DNA of 64,000 nucleotides from Lolium rigidum. Lineage: Eukaryota > Streptophyta > Magnoliopsida > Poales > Poaceae. Position 1 is the stretch's first letter. Each line of letters starts with the position of its first letter. The DNA lies in the NCBI RefSeq assembly GCF_022539505.1, contig NC_061508.1, forward strand, positions 68,829,754-68,893,753, given 5' to 3'. Made by a program: the position numbers and the translations under genes. The notes under the pieces are model-generated. The model saw nothing but the letters and a program-made list of their open reading frames with translations. It had not been told where the DNA came from and did not search any database. Below are positions 43,401-54,723 of this stretch, piece after piece.

Positions 43401-43898
43401 AAGTGCACACTTTGGGGAGGAACTCACATTATATTGGCCTTCTAAATTTTTTACCCATTTTGACAATCGATGCCAATGGGGGAGAAGTTTAGAGGGTTCA
43501 AGGGAATGGTTTTATACTAAAGCTTGGTTTGTGCTTAAGTATTTTGCCTCTCATGCATTCCATATTTATATGTCTTGCATGGTTGTATATATATAGTGAA
43601 AACTATCCCAAAGGTTAATCTTGACAATGTATGCAATGAATTCATGTTCATCACACGTGCATACATTGTGGGGGAGTTCTCTCTATATATATTGGTTCTA
43701 CTCACATCCATTGCATTTGTTGTAGTTGTGTGAGTAGCGCCGGTTTTGATATGGACTAGTTGCTTTGTGTTACTTGACCATATCAAATACAACCTCTTGT
43801 ATACAACTTATTCTCGGATAAGTTGCGTACTTGTCACTAATATTCATTATATAAACCCTCTTATTGTGGTTGTCATCAATTACCAAAATGGGGGAGAT
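40485..43898 (+). other. Long AT-rich internal region without pol
   Basis: 3.4 kb with no RT, integrase or protease motifs in any frame. It contains an (AT)n run at about 42519-42534 and several 'TGGGGGAG' tracts (about 40850, 41052, 43476, 43669, 43889) like the real polypurine tract. Segments after the first two tracts resemble each other ('...ccacttagtattgat...' and '...ccacttagagttgat...'), so part of it is an old tandem duplication. Confidence 0.6.
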
Positions 43899-46302
43899 TG
43901 TAAGGGTACATTGCCCCTATGTGTGGTTTTGGTAATTAATGACAACCCCTATGGACTAATGTTTTCATTGAGTTTATATGAAGGAATATTCCATAGGTAC
44001 TACTTGTACTCCATGTGTTGGATTCAAGTATGGATGCCATGAAGATAAAGGTATACCTTGTTTATTGGCATCAAGATCATCGGTATGAAGATATATATAT
44101 GTGATATGATCAAGAAGAAGAAACGAAGATGGAGTTCTTATGTGGAACTCAATATTAGCCATGCTCTATCTTATGTGAGTATGAGAAGATACAAGGTTGA
44201 GTTGGGCAAGTTCAAGATGAGCATCTCAAGTGAATCACATGCTTGAAGCTTGCCATCCATTTGGTGATAATGGACTTGTGAAGATGTGCATCAATGGAGC
44301 TTTCCCATCATAGTGTATGGGGAGCATTTGTGAGTCTTCACGAAGCAACATTGGTCAAGTGAGGCATTCCGGCTTGAGTGGAGCGTGAAGAGCTATCATC
44401 AAGATCAAGCGGGATGCGCAAGGCAAAGGTATGACCTTGATAGGTTTTCCTTTTACCGGTCTCAAGGTGGTTGTTGGGAGACCGGATTATAGGATAGATA
44501 GCCGCACTATTAAGAGGGGCTTTCGGTTGGGTAACTTGATCACATCGTCTTAGGGAGCTCAATCCTTTGCATACTTTGCATATCCGTATTGCTTCTTGGT
44601 GTTTCTCTGTGTGAGGTTCTTGAGCTTGTTGCTAGCTTTACAACAAGCCCAAGTTCATCGAAAACGGAATCCGCATGCATCTTCTATTGCGTTTTCGAGG
44701 TTGGGTGATTTTACCGGTTATTCATGATATAAGGTTCTACCTTTTATATTCATGATAAAATCCCCTCCTATAGATTCTTGTGTTTTCACTTTCCATAGGA
44801 TAGCATTTGTTGTTGTCTTCCAAACAAAATCGGTTTCATTCGAATCGGGATTCGGGAGCAAAAGTTATTAAAGAAAAGAGGAAAGAGAGAAGAATAAAAA
44901 GAAAAGAAAGAAAAAAAAGGAGGAGGAGCAGCCGGCGGTCGGCCGGCCTGCCGGGCCCCGCGCCGGCCCACCCGGCCGAAACCGGCCCGGGCGCTTGTGC
45001 CATCCGGGCGGGCTCCGAGTGGCCTTTGGGCCCATGTCCGGTCACGAGCCCGGTGGCCGACCGGCCCACCGCGCGCCGCCCGCCGGACCGGCCTCCCGCC
45101 GGCCGGGCCTTACGCGCCCCCGCGCGCCCACCTCCCCGCGCGCCCCGTTGCTCTCCGCCGCCCGTGCGCTGCTGCCGCCCCGCCCGGCCAGTGGGCCGGC
45201 CCGACCGGGCGCCCAGCTGGGCTGGTCAGCGCCAGCTCCGGTCGGCCGGCCTGCCAGCCGGCTGGGGCACCTTTTTGGGCCGTTTTTCTTCCCCTTTTCA
45301 TTTGTTTTTTCCCCCAACGGCTCTATTTTCCCCTTAGCTATAAATAGGCTTCTTCCACCTTGAGCCAAGTTAGTTCTTCCCATTCTCTCACCTCCATTGC
45401 TACTATTTGAAGAACTTGCTCTTCCTCTTGAATCCTCCAACCATTCTTGCTCATATTTGAGGATTTGTGAGAATGGATCTAGATCTACACTTCCACCAAA
45501 CCAATTCTTCTCTAAGTGAGGGAATCTCTTGGGATCTAGATCTTGGAGTCTTTGGTTGACTTTCCCCCTTGTTCTTCCTCTCCAATCTCATCCTAGCATT
45601 CGTTGCTTTGGTGGGATTTGAGTGTGAAGGACTTGAACACCTCCGGTGTTCTTGCCTTGCATCATTGCATAGTGTTGAGCTCTCCACCACGATTTGTTCG
45701 AGTGAGAGACCGTGAGCTTGTTACTCTTGGAGGGTGACCTCCTAGTTGGCTTGGTGATTGGTGCTCCGGTGATCTCTTCAAGAAGATTGTGAAGAGGCCC
45801 GGGCTTCTCCTTCGTGGAGCTTGTGAAGTGGTTGTGGAGCTTGCCATCTCCGGAGCGGAGAAAAAGCTAACCATAAGGAAAGGGCCATTATCCTTCGTGG
45901 GTGTGGTTCGGAGAATAGGGTGAGCCTTCGTGGCGCGGGGAATCCTTCGTGGGACATCCACTCCTCCAAACGTGACGTACCTTGTTGCAAAGCAAGGGAA
46001 CACGGGAATACATCCTCGTCTCCGCGTGCCTCGGTTATTTCTATACCCGAGCTCTCTTTCCTTGTGATAGCCATCGTGCTTGAAGTACATATATCTTGCT
46101 ATCACTTGTGCTACATATATCTTGTGCCTATCTTGCTTAGCTCTAGTTACTATTGTCACACTTAGTTGAGCTTAGCATATTTAGGGTTTGTGCTTGTAAA
46201 CTAAACGATAGTTTAATTCCGCATTCATACAAGACAAATCCGCAAGAGTTTGTAATTGCCTATTCACCCCCCCCCCCCTCTAGGCGACATCTCGATCTTT
46301 CA
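43899..46302 (+). repeat. 3' LTR (2404 bp)
   Basis: Partner of the 5' LTR, starting TGTAAGGG after the polypurine tract and ending GATCTTTCA at the CCTTA duplication. Differences from the 5' LTR cluster in the GC-rich block (about 44930-45130). Confidence 0.93.
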
Positions 46303-46690
46303 CCTTACTTAGTGGAGAAGTGGGTATGTCTTCGTGGTGTGCTCACCGAGGAATAAGGTGACACACTCTTGGCGGTTGGAGGCCTTCATGCGCCGCACCT
46401 CCTCAATGTAGGTGTACCTCCCTTGGGAAGGAACCACAGGAAACATTTCGTGTATCACGTCTCCATCCCGGTTGTCTCGCTTCCTTTACGTTGTTCTCAT
46501 TACTTGTTTGATTTTCCTCACCGCCATAGAAATGGAAAAAGACGCAAAATTGAGTAGCGTCTATTCACCCCCCCCCCCATCACTCACATATACCCATTCA
46601 AAAGCCTCAAATTGCAAAATACTTTAAATAAATTTTGTAAAACCTATTCACCCCCTATAGGTTACAATCTCTATCATTTAAAAAAAAGCA
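46303..46690 (+). repeat. Older LTR-like remnant, right part
   Basis: Continues the left part after the inserted element. It holds two C-rich 'tattcacccc' stretches (about 46561-46580 and 46647-46656), the kind of text that ends many Triticeae LTRs. No coding region follows. Confidence 0.45.
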
Positions 46691-46950
46691 AATAACCCTA
46701 TTCTTCGATAAACCTCCTAATGGCCCTGGCCATCTCGCGACGTGGACTCAATCCAAAATTTATCTTTTGAGTAGACTATGGTCTGTCGTCCTCCTCATTA
46801 TAGTCCTCCTAGAATTCAAGTCTTTTCGCCGGAATCCGGGTTGGATAATCTATCAAATGCTGGTTAAGTGAATTCATGTCGGATTATCAATTCATTTGCG
46901 TCGGACCAGAATATCTTAAAAAAATAATGCAATAGTTTGGATACTAACAT
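46691..46950. other. No gene seen
   Basis: Short intergenic stretch between the LTR remnant and the minisatellite; no features recognised. Confidence 0.4.
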
Positions 46951-47058
46951 TTTACACTACACTATCGATTTCCTATACACTAGCAATTTCCAATACACTA
47001 GCAGTTTATACTACACAAGCAGTTTACAATACACTAGCAAGTTATACTACACTAACAT
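46951..47058. repeat. Minisatellite, 18 bp x 6
   Basis: Six consecutive units of exactly 18 bp start at 46951, 46969, 46987, 47005, 47023 and 47041, with the consensus TTTACAATACACTAGCAA. Units differ from each other at 2-5 positions, so the array is moderately old. Confidence 0.9.
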
Positions 47059-47766
47059 AAAAGAAATTAGACCAACAATTTTATCCAACATCATAAAAAA
47101 AGGGTGACAGGGGCGCAACACTCATCAGTGAATGGAGGAAACATGGGGCGGACGGAGGATCGAGAATATGGAGAGTGTGAGAGATGCGGCGAGGCAGGCG
47201 GTGTGATGCAGCGATGGGGGGTTGTTGTGCGATGCGGCGGTACACGCGATGTCGCGTTTGGGGAGTGGAGTGGGGTGGAGGAGACGATGTGTGTCTGTGT
47301 GTGTTGTCTGTATTGTTTGTGGCCCTCTTGTGTCTTACCAAGGACCGAGCTCCTACTTGTGGCGGAAAAACGGTATGCCACCCCGTCTGGCCTAGGGGGC
47401 GGGTGAAGGTTCCTCTTGGAGACTGCCAGCCTATAAGAAGAGTTAGCGGTGTGGGCGCGTCGGCTGGGCTATGTCACGCTACTGATACAGGGCACCCCTT
47501 GTGTACTGATGGTATAGCAAACCATACCATGCCACCAGTTGTTGGTGGTGGCCCGGCCAGCACCTCAACGTGTTTTGCGAGCTAAAAAAAACGGCCGTGC
47601 AACCTAGACACCGTAAAAGGAGTCCCTAAAACAGTATATTTCCTGTCATACCCCACAGTTCGATTTTTTAAAATTTTGTATCCTTTCTACCGTAATCCCT
47701 CAACTGCCGGCCGCCCGCCCCCTCCGGCCACCAGTTGCCGCCCTCGCCGGCCGCACGCGCCCCGCA
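47059..47766. other. No gene seen; GC-rich end
   Basis: Mixed intergenic DNA. The last part (47700-47766) is rich in CCGGCC and 'ccaccagttgccgcc' text. That text recurs in degenerate form right of the LINE (49800-49850), so the LINE inserted into a simple GC-rich repeat. Confidence 0.4.
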
Positions 47767-47780
47767 GGTGCGAGCGCTGA

Positions 47781-49463
47781 ACAATATGCTGATGATACAA
47801 TTCTACTCATTCAAGACAATGCTGAACAAGCAGTGAATTTGAAACTCATTCTGTATATTTTTGAGTCTATGTCTGGACTTAAAATTAACTTTGAGAAAAC
47901 TGAGGTCATGATGATTCTAGATGATGAGGTGAAGGCACACTTCTTTGCTTCTCTCTTCAACTGTCAGCAAGGAAATTGGCCCATAAAATATCTGGGCACA
48001 CCTGTGTGCGCCAGAAGACCAACAGTTGCTGAGATGAAGTTTCTGGGAGAAAAGACAAAGAAGAAAATGAGTGGTTGGGTTGGAAATGCCATGTCTATTG
48101 GAGGGAGAGTTGTCAAGATTGATGCATGTCTGTCCAGTGTGGCTGTCTATCAAATGTCAATGAGGCTGCTCCATAAGTCAACTATTGAGCAACTTGAAAA
48201 ACCCATCAGATCTTTTTTCTGGGCTGGAAGTGCTGACAAAAGGAAATACCATTTTGTTAAATGGAAGTGGATCTGTAAACCAAAAAGAAAAGGTGGTTTG
48301 GGTATAAAAAATCTCCATTGGTTCAACATCAGTCTTATGTGCAAGTGGTGGTGGAAAATGGAGAATGAAAATGGACCTTGGCAAGATCTGATGAAACAAA
48401 AATATATGAGTCATGGGGGTATTTATCATACCAGGAAAAGGCCTGGAGATTCCCCATTATGGTCTGATATGTTACAGGTGAAGCAGATTTATCTAAGAGG
48501 TAGAAGAATGAAGGTGGGGAATGGCAAAGACACAAGCTTCTGGGGTGATGCATGGTGTGATCAGATTCCTCTAAAAGACAGATTCCCAGAAATCTATGAT
48601 ATTTGTGTGGAACAGAATGTGACTGTGGCCGAGGCAGCAGACATGAACTGGAGCTTCTCTTTCAGAAGATGGATGACACCTGATATTGCTTTGCAAATTC
48701 ATGGTTTGAATCAAATAATGTCCCAGACTGTGTTATCTGTTGCACAAGATAAACCCCATTGGAAATGGACAAAAAATGGCAAGTTTTCTGTTAAATCAGT
48801 CTATAATCACTTAAGCAGCAATGGCAGAGATAGAACTTTCAAACACCTATGGAAGAGTAAAATCCCTCTGAAGATCAAGATCTGGCTCGGATGATCCGGC
48901 ACAATGCCATTGCCACAAAAGATAACCTGTTGAAGAGAAACCGGCGAGGAAGTGCCACATGTCGGCTTACGCAATGGGCTTGAAACCATTTCTCATCTTT
49001 TCTTCTCCGTCCAGCTGCAAAGTTTGTTTGGAGCGCAGCTTGGCAATTTGATTGGAGCAAGATCTAGGCCTGGATCTTTCACACAATTCTTTTGGTGGAT
49101 CCCCCAATTCATCCCCGCAAGAGAAACACGCAGATTGCGGGGTTGGCTGCGATCTGCTGGGCAATTTGGAAGCTTAGGAATAGATCCTGCTTTGATCATA
49201 AATTGATCAAAGACCCTGTTGAGCTAATCAGCTACTCCACTGTTTTTATGAATTATTGGGCAGGTAGTCATGGTGAAAAAGATGCTGATGAGCTGCGTCG
49301 AGGAGCTGATGGACTCTTGAAACTGGCCACTGCCTCAAGAACCGCTGGAGAAGCTCGGACGGGACCTGGACGTGGACAAAGGACACTGATGATCAGAGAA
49401 GCCAGTGACTTCGTTGATGAAGCAGATAATATGGAGGAGGAAGAACACACAGATATCGCTTGA
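47781..49463 (+). pseudogene. LINE ORF2 C-terminal half (RT end and zf-RVT)
   Basis: The frame begins with QYADDTILL, the RT catalytic box, and continues with SGLKINFEKTEV, YLGTPV, MSGWVGNAMSIGGRVVKI, FFWAGS and GGLGIKNLHWFN. These are the normal order for plant LINE RT. A stop at 48892-48894 interrupts it within the C-terminal zinc region (LKIKIWLG). After that, fragments in other frames (TISHLFFS; ICWAIWKLRNRSCFDH) carry the rest of ORF2 to 49463. It is non-functional because it lacks endonuclease and most of the RT. Confidence 0.88.
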
Positions 49464-49732
49464 TGTTTTTGGTTGTAGCCCGTTTGATAGGGGTGGTTTC
49501 CTGTTGGTGACCTTCGTTTCAGTTGTTCTGGTGTGTTGCTCGATTTAGGTGAAAAACTCCTGGTTGTTTCAGGTTGTCTGCTTGCCTTCTGGCGGCCTTT
49601 GTGTATATCTCGTGCTACGTTTCGTTAGCTTGATCTTGTGTAACTTGCCAGGTTGGCAAGAGATACTATACTGTATGGTTTCGTTATCTCGCGGTAATGA
49701 AATCCGATCCAGGTGGATCGTTTGGAAAAAAA
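47781..49732 (+). mobile_element. 5'-truncated L1-type LINE
   Basis: Flanked by a 14 bp target duplication, GGTGCGAGCGCTGA (47767-47780 and 49733-49746). It starts inside ORF2 at the RT active-site motif and ends with a 3' UTR and a short A-run (49726-49732). This is the usual result of incomplete target-primed reverse transcription. It encodes the second half of ORF2 only. Confidence 0.93.
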
Positions 49733-49746
49733 GGTGCGAGCGCTGA

Positions 49747-50841
49747 GCTGACGGCCGCCCGTCCCCGTGCGCCCCCTTCGCCCGCCCATCCGCTCCCAGC
49801 TGCCGATGCAGGCCGCTCGCCCCCATCGGCCACCAGCTGCCGCCCCCACCGATTGCACGCACCCCAGCAGCCGCACGCGCTCAGCTCCCGGCCGGTCGCT
49901 CCGGATTCCGCGCCCTAGCAGCCGCGCGGCCCTTCCCTGCTGGCCGCCCGCTTTGGGTTCCGGCGAATTTTGGTCCGATTCCGACGAATTTTGGTAGACT
50001 CCGGCATTCGTACGATGACTGGGTAGTCGGGATGGGGTTCGCTCTGGGAACGCCTCGCCAAACCAGGTAATTGGATAGACTGGAAAAAAAATCGTACGGA
50101 AGTTCAATGCGATGTCTAGACCGACCTTTTTTCATCTACAAAACTGTAAAATAGGAGTTACTATGAGGATGGGAGCTAGATGCGATGTCTGCAAGTTGCT
50201 CTTAGGCCCAGCATATTGGCGGTGTAGATTTTGGCACGTAGTCTAACCAAATACCGGCGGCATGATGTTTTTAAGGTGCATCGGTACTATTTTATGCATA
50301 TAAACTATTTCCTGCTAGAGGGAGCATATGTACCCGGAGCCGAATTAAATTTTCGCTAGGTAAAACACTAACAACAAATCCACTCCAAGTTTAGTTTTTT
50401 TCTTCTCGGCCAATATTTTCATAATCTCGCTGATAAGCGTTTCTCCCGGTACCCACTGGTAAAGGAAATGCCAGCCGGTATTTATCAATTCTTTTGTACA
50501 CGAAATTTAAAGAATTTTGATAAGTTCTCGATAAATTTAATTTCCTTTGAAAAATCTTGGGCGGTATTTGAACATGTATTTCTAGTAATCGGTAATGCCA
50601 GTGCCCACTAGTATATTTCGACAACGAGAAAGAACACCTTGGTACTTCCTTCGAGCTTCCATTGGTCACTACAGGCCAAAAAACTAACACTAGTAAACTT
50701 CTCAAAGGTAATTCTTTTTATTAATTCCTGACAGGACAAATGTACCATGCAATACACAACAACCAGCATGAATAATTTGTCTCCACTAGGTAGGAACTAG
50801 GAAGGCATGTAACCAAGAGAAACATTGCCACAAAGGAAATA
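49747..50841. other. No gene seen
   Basis: The GC-rich repeat right of the LINE (to about 49940) is followed by ordinary AT-rich intergenic DNA. No element ends or coding sequence could be supported. Confidence 0.4.
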
Positions 50842-50932
50842 CTTCCTCCCTCTGGAAACGTGTGACTCAGATTTATGTAAATTCACATGTAATTTAAACA
50901 AATTTAGGTCAATTATTTCCGAACGGAGGTAG
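50842..50932. mobile_element. Stowaway-like MITE (91 bp)
   Basis: Flanked by TA dinucleotides. The ends CTTCCTCCCTCTGGAAA and, on the opposite strand, CTACCTCCGTTCGGAAA are the degenerate CTCCCTCCGT form typical of Stowaway (Tc1/mariner-derived) elements in grasses. Interior AT-rich. Confidence 0.75.
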
Positions 50933-51768
50933 TAGGACAAGATCAAGTTGCTGCCCGCGCAAAGTCCCCCTAAACATCTTTAGTGAAGAAAAGTTGTACT
51001 CCTACATAAAGCTGCAATAATGCAAACGAAAACTAGACAAGGCCACCAAAGCTAGGTTAACTGATTAGCTCATGTCAATTTTTCGCACACTGTTGCCTCG
51101 CTTGGTCTGTTCCCGGCACTACCTAGCTAGCACGGACACCGATGCAAACCTACCGTTTGTTGTCGGCTACGCGCGCATGCATGCGGTCTAGTAAAGGGAG
51201 CCGGCTCCTCTAACTTTGCTTCTATCAAGTCAGGACCCTGACATAGGCTATATCCACCACCCAAATCTCATCCAAGGGTTCTCCTTTGCTTAGTACTAGT
51301 AGCTGCTACTCCACTGACTCGTGTGCCAAATCCATATGCGCTCTGATATTGTTTAACAGAACCATCCTATAGACAATCAGCCTCAGCACATCTTCAACGG
51401 CAACGTAACCACGTGGCGGAAAAATGAAGCTAAAATAAAGCCCAACAGCTCGACGTATAATGATCGGGTCATCCGCGCAGACGCAAACGTGGCTGAAATA
51501 TGCGCCTCGGATGCGTCTCCGCGGATGCTGAGTGGTACGCCGCGTGACCGCTTGCGTTTGGGCGGATGTTTCGTTGGGCCCGTCTGGCAGCGACCATGGC
51601 TCGATGCGTCTTCTCAGCAGTGGCACCGGTACTGGCGACGAGGCGTTGCTTCGGCATTCTGCGTCACGTTAATGGCGATGCCTCGCCTGACGAGCGGCCG
51701 CCGCCCACCTCTTACAACGAAGTTAATGGCGGTGCCACGAGTGTCGCGCCCCTCGGCTGCCTCCGGCG

Positions 51769-51776
51769 TATATAAA
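51769..51776 (+). promoter_or_regulatory. TATA box inside the Mutator-like element
   Basis: TATATAAA lies 17 bp upstream of the ATG at 51786. The short leader makes the first ATG uncertain as the start, but the box matches consensus well. Confidence 0.45.
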
Positions 51777-51785
51777 GAGAGGCGC

Positions 51786-52267
51786 ATGCTCGGCTGCCCC
51801 GACAGCTTCGACGAGGAGAACAAAGATAGCGCAGACGTTTCGTCGGGCCCGCCTGGCAGCGACCCTTGCTCGACGCGTCTTCTCAGCGGCAACCAGGCTA
51901 CTGCGCCTCCACCTCCGAGGAGGAGTTGGAGGATGACAAAAGCATGGACAACGTCCTCGACGCGGCAAGGCATGCGAGGTTCATTGCTGATGCCAAGCGG
52001 GAAGCAGAGGAGGAGCGGGCGGCCCACGCGGCGTTCGACGCCGAGATGGAACGCCGCAGGGAGGCGGCCGCCGCTGAGGACGACTCCTCCGGCATCGATT
52101 GGTCCTCTAATGACCCTAATGAACCTACCCCGAAGGAGAGGACGGCGGAGCAGAGGGCGTTAGTCGACTCCTTTAGAAGTCTGAGGATGCCGCGAACGAG
52201 GCGCTGCGATAGCAGGCGGACGCGGTGGCTCACCGAGCACATCGCTGCCGCTTCGCTCCAAAACTGA
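51786..52267 (+). pseudogene. Acidic/alanine-rich protein of unknown function in the Mutator-like element
   Basis: From ATG 51786 one frame reads DSFDEENKDSADVSSGPPG and SDPCSTRLLSG. The frame then appears to change near 51905-51925, and another frame carries SEEELEDDKSMDNVLDAARH, a helix rich in Arg, Glu and Ala (KREAEEERAAHAAFDAEMER) and DSSGIDWSSNDP, ending at a stop at 52265-52267. A shorter intact frame starts at ATG 51944 (107 residues). The SGPPGSD...STRLLS segment is repeated upstream at 51563-51630 as GPSGSDHGSMRLLS, so the cargo includes an internal duplication. The family is not recognised; it may be a captured host gene fragment or an element-specific gene. Confidence 0.45.
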
Positions 52268-52525
52268 GCAGCAGCAGCTACCAACTAGTACTAATCCCAG
52301 CAGAACCGTTAGATGGGCTTTGTGTGGTAGATATAGCCTATGTCAGGGTCCTGACTTGGTAGAAGCAAAGTTAGAGGAGCCGGCTCCCTAGTAAAGTTGT
52401 TCACTGTTGTACTGATAAGAAGGGGATGGATCGACTGGAGAAGAGAGAAGCTAGTCCACGAGACCAATACAGATGATGGACCGGACGCATATGGCTGGTT
52501 GGTCCAAGCACGCACCAACTGATGA

Positions 52526-52825
52526 TCATGATGATTGGATCAAGAGAGGTACGTTAATGCAGTCGTAGCTTGCTAGCTCGCTCAATGCTATGATTTGTGG
52601 GCGGCAGCGTTGATCTTGATCACAGTATTCACAATCTGATTGGGGGATGGCGAATGCTGTCGTGATCTCTTTGAGGTCGACCTTCTTACCGGCTGGTGTT
52701 ACTAAAACTTGACTGAATCGATCGAGAGCACGAAGTATATTGGGTTCAGTCGCCAAGCCCAAGCGCCAAGGCATGATTGGTCTGATCGGTTGGCTGTATC
52801 TTCCAGGATCTGCTTCTGCAGCCAT
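52526..52825 (-). CDS. Hypothetical 99-residue protein
   Basis: A minus-strand frame starts with MAAEADPGRYSQPIRP and contains EPNILRALDRFSQVLVTPAG and a Cys-rich patch (DCEYCDQDQRC). An in-frame extension upstream reaches 53014. I do not recognise the family. It could be a small host gene or chance, since it lies between transposons and no clear promoter is seen. Confidence 0.2.
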   Translation of the reverse strand: MAAEADPGRYSQPIRPIMPWRLGLATEPNILRALDRFSQVLVTPAGKKVDLKEITTAFAIPQSDCEYCDQDQRCRPQIIALSELASYDCINVPLLIQSS

Positions 52826-53014
52826 GCTACACCTCTGGCCGATCCCTCTTTTTCCTACCCTTTTGTTCGTAGCATCTGGAGCATGATTCCGTTGGATGTC
52901 GCTGCTGCGTAGCGGAGCAGAATACGCACAGCAGAGCATGGTTCCCAAACGCACCCGTCCGAAACCCGGGACACGTACTACGTGCGTGCGATCCTTTTCT
53001 TCAGTCCAAGTCAC

Positions 53015-53625
53015 CTATCAAGATCGATCTGGCGGACTTGGGAGCAGTGCGATCGGCAATACTGGTCGGAGGTCGCACTCCGGCACCGGCCGACGAGCGT
53101 ACCGCGACAACACAAAAGGCGGCCGGGATCCCGTTTCTGCGTCATATCTCAGCTCCTATGCGGACTGCAGGCATCATCCACAGGCCACGGCGATTGACCG
53201 TGGACTGGGCACAGCTCCCAGACTGGAATGGGCGGCAATTTCTTCCACGGAAAGTCTTCAGCTCGCAATCTTTCGGGACAAAAATGCAAAACAAAATGCT
53301 CCATCAGTCCATAAAAGCATATCGCTAGTACTGTGCATATACATCTAAATTTAGATAAACTAGCGGGCGATGAATAGAGGTAGTACTAAGAATAAATCCT
53401 TAAACACACGCGTATGGTGCAGAGGACTCCAATCAAACCTGGCCGTGTGATATGGTCCAGCCATTGCTTGCTTCAATCGCTTAGAAGCTAGAGGGTAGAT
53501 ACATTCGTATTAAAAAAGATGTTAAACCGGGGAACCGCTTTTTTTATTACGGATATAGTAGATGTAACATACTTTCCATATGCAAAGCTACTATCACTTA
53601 TACCCACCTAATGTAGTTATTGTTA
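53015..53625. other. No gene seen
   Basis: Intergenic DNA left of a Stowaway element. 'catctaaatttaga' near 53344 may be a degenerate MITE fragment; nothing else is supported. Confidence 0.35.
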
Positions 53626-53711
53626 CTCCCTCTAAATCCATAAGAAGTGTGATGGTTTTAGTTTATTTTTAGTCAAACTTTGCTAGGACACTTGTTATGG
53701 ATCGGAGGGAG
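53626..53711. mobile_element. Stowaway-like MITE (86 bp)
   Basis: TA on both sides. The ends CTCCCTCTAAATCCATAA and, on the opposite strand, CTCCCTCCGATCCATAAC are clear Stowaway termini. Confidence 0.85.
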
Positions 53712-54018
53712 TAAGTTATTTTTTGAAAGGAGGATAACCTTTGGCCCATAAGCCTATACACACAAACATAGATTATTAAAAGCTACCAATGCCGAACAAA
53801 GTTGACTCAAAAAGGAAAGAAAAAAAAGAGTACAGGACAGTAAATCCATTGGAATGCCACTAACCTCATAGTAAAATACCAATAAAACAAACAAAAAATA
53901 CACAACTACTAGGCTAAGCCTTCAATAAAGGATCGCCACACGTGCGTCAATAATGATTAGCTCAACCGCAGGTCCGGGATTCTCATTCCTAGAGCCAAGT
54001 TTAGAGCCACCACCTTAA
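53712..54018. other. No gene seen
   Basis: Short AT-rich stretch between two MITEs. Confidence 0.35.
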
Positions 54019-54271
54019 GACTAATTATAGTGAAGAATAACATTGAGTAATAACATGCATATGTTACTCATCTATGTTACTACCTTTATAATGAGATGTA
54101 ACATATGTGTGGTGTCATGTAACACATATATATTGTGTTGTAGACTCATATTATCTTGAGAAGTGTGATATTATGGTAACATAATACCACCTCACTCTTT
54201 TTTATTCATTTATTATCATGTCATGTCACCAAAATGATATTACTATCTATGTTCCCCCACTATGAGTAGTC
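54019..54271. mobile_element. Tourist-like MITE (253 bp)
   Basis: Flanked by TAA on both sides (54016-54018, 54272-54274). The ends are GACTAATTATAGTG and, on the opposite strand, GACTACTCATAGTG. Size and the TAA duplication fit PIF/Harbinger-derived elements. Interior AT-rich with no ORF. Confidence 0.75.
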
Positions 54272-54723
54272 TAAATAAGGAAGCTGCTGAGGCGTGCAGA
54301 GTTGATCTAAAAGAAGAAGAAGAGTTGATCTATAAAAAAAAGAAAAAAAAAAAAGACGACATCAAGGGTTCGACAGACGACAGGCAGATCGAGGCGGTGA
54401 CTGATCCTCGATGTAGATGATGCATCCTAATTTTCGAGTAAGAGGAGAGAATAACGTGCACGTATATGTACCTTTTGCACTGTCGCTGGATCACTCACAT
54501 CTTGCATAGTTGCATCGTACGTCACGTGCTCGTCTCATCTTTGGGTTCAGACAAGGGAGGCAGTCCTTTGGAATGTTCAGCTCGAAAGAGATGTCAAATG
54601 GATGGCGACAACTGACGATACGACACCACTCACGGCTGTACGTGTGGTGAATAATGTGCTGTACGTGCCACTGAAGCTAAAGCTCTAGCCAGGCCAGGAT
54701 CCTTGGTTTTCCGTGGAAGGAAG
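54272..54723. other. No gene seen; A-rich low-complexity patch
   Basis: A-rich stretch at about 54331-54353; otherwise unremarkable. Confidence 0.35.

Larger units (their letters stand above)
35815..46302 (+). mobile_element. Young non-autonomous LTR element with copia-like gag only
   Basis: Two LTRs of 2402 and 2404 bp are flanked by the perfect target duplication CCTTA (35810-35814, 46303-46307). Inside are a PBS (TTGGTATCGAGCAAGG after 38216), a gag-type reading frame (38273-40484) and 3.4 kb of AT-rich non-coding DNA. A polypurine tract (ATGGGGGAGAT) touches the 3' LTR. No protease, integrase, RT or RNase H is seen. Outside one GC-rich block the LTRs differ at only about six positions by eye, so the insertion is very recent. 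Movement must rely on enzymes of another (copia-type) element. Confidence 0.92.
51197..52387. mobile_element. Mutator-like element with 65 bp TIRs carrying an ORF
   Basis: A 9 bp duplication, CTAGTAAAG (51188-51196, 52388-52396), flanks inverted repeats that start GGAGCCGGCTCC. They match over about 65 bp with two mismatches. Long TIRs and a 9 bp duplication identify the Mutator superfamily. No MULE transposase is present. The 1.1 kb interior has its own TATA box and coding sequence, so this is a non-autonomous, Pack-MULE-like element. Near-identical TIRs suggest it is young. Confidence 0.85.

Noticed and set aside
47091..47406. ORFs near 47.1-47.6 kb that could be a small gene
   Set aside because: Low-complexity Arg/Cys-rich or His/Thr/Ser-rich translations in competing frames, no domain, no splice or promoter evidence.
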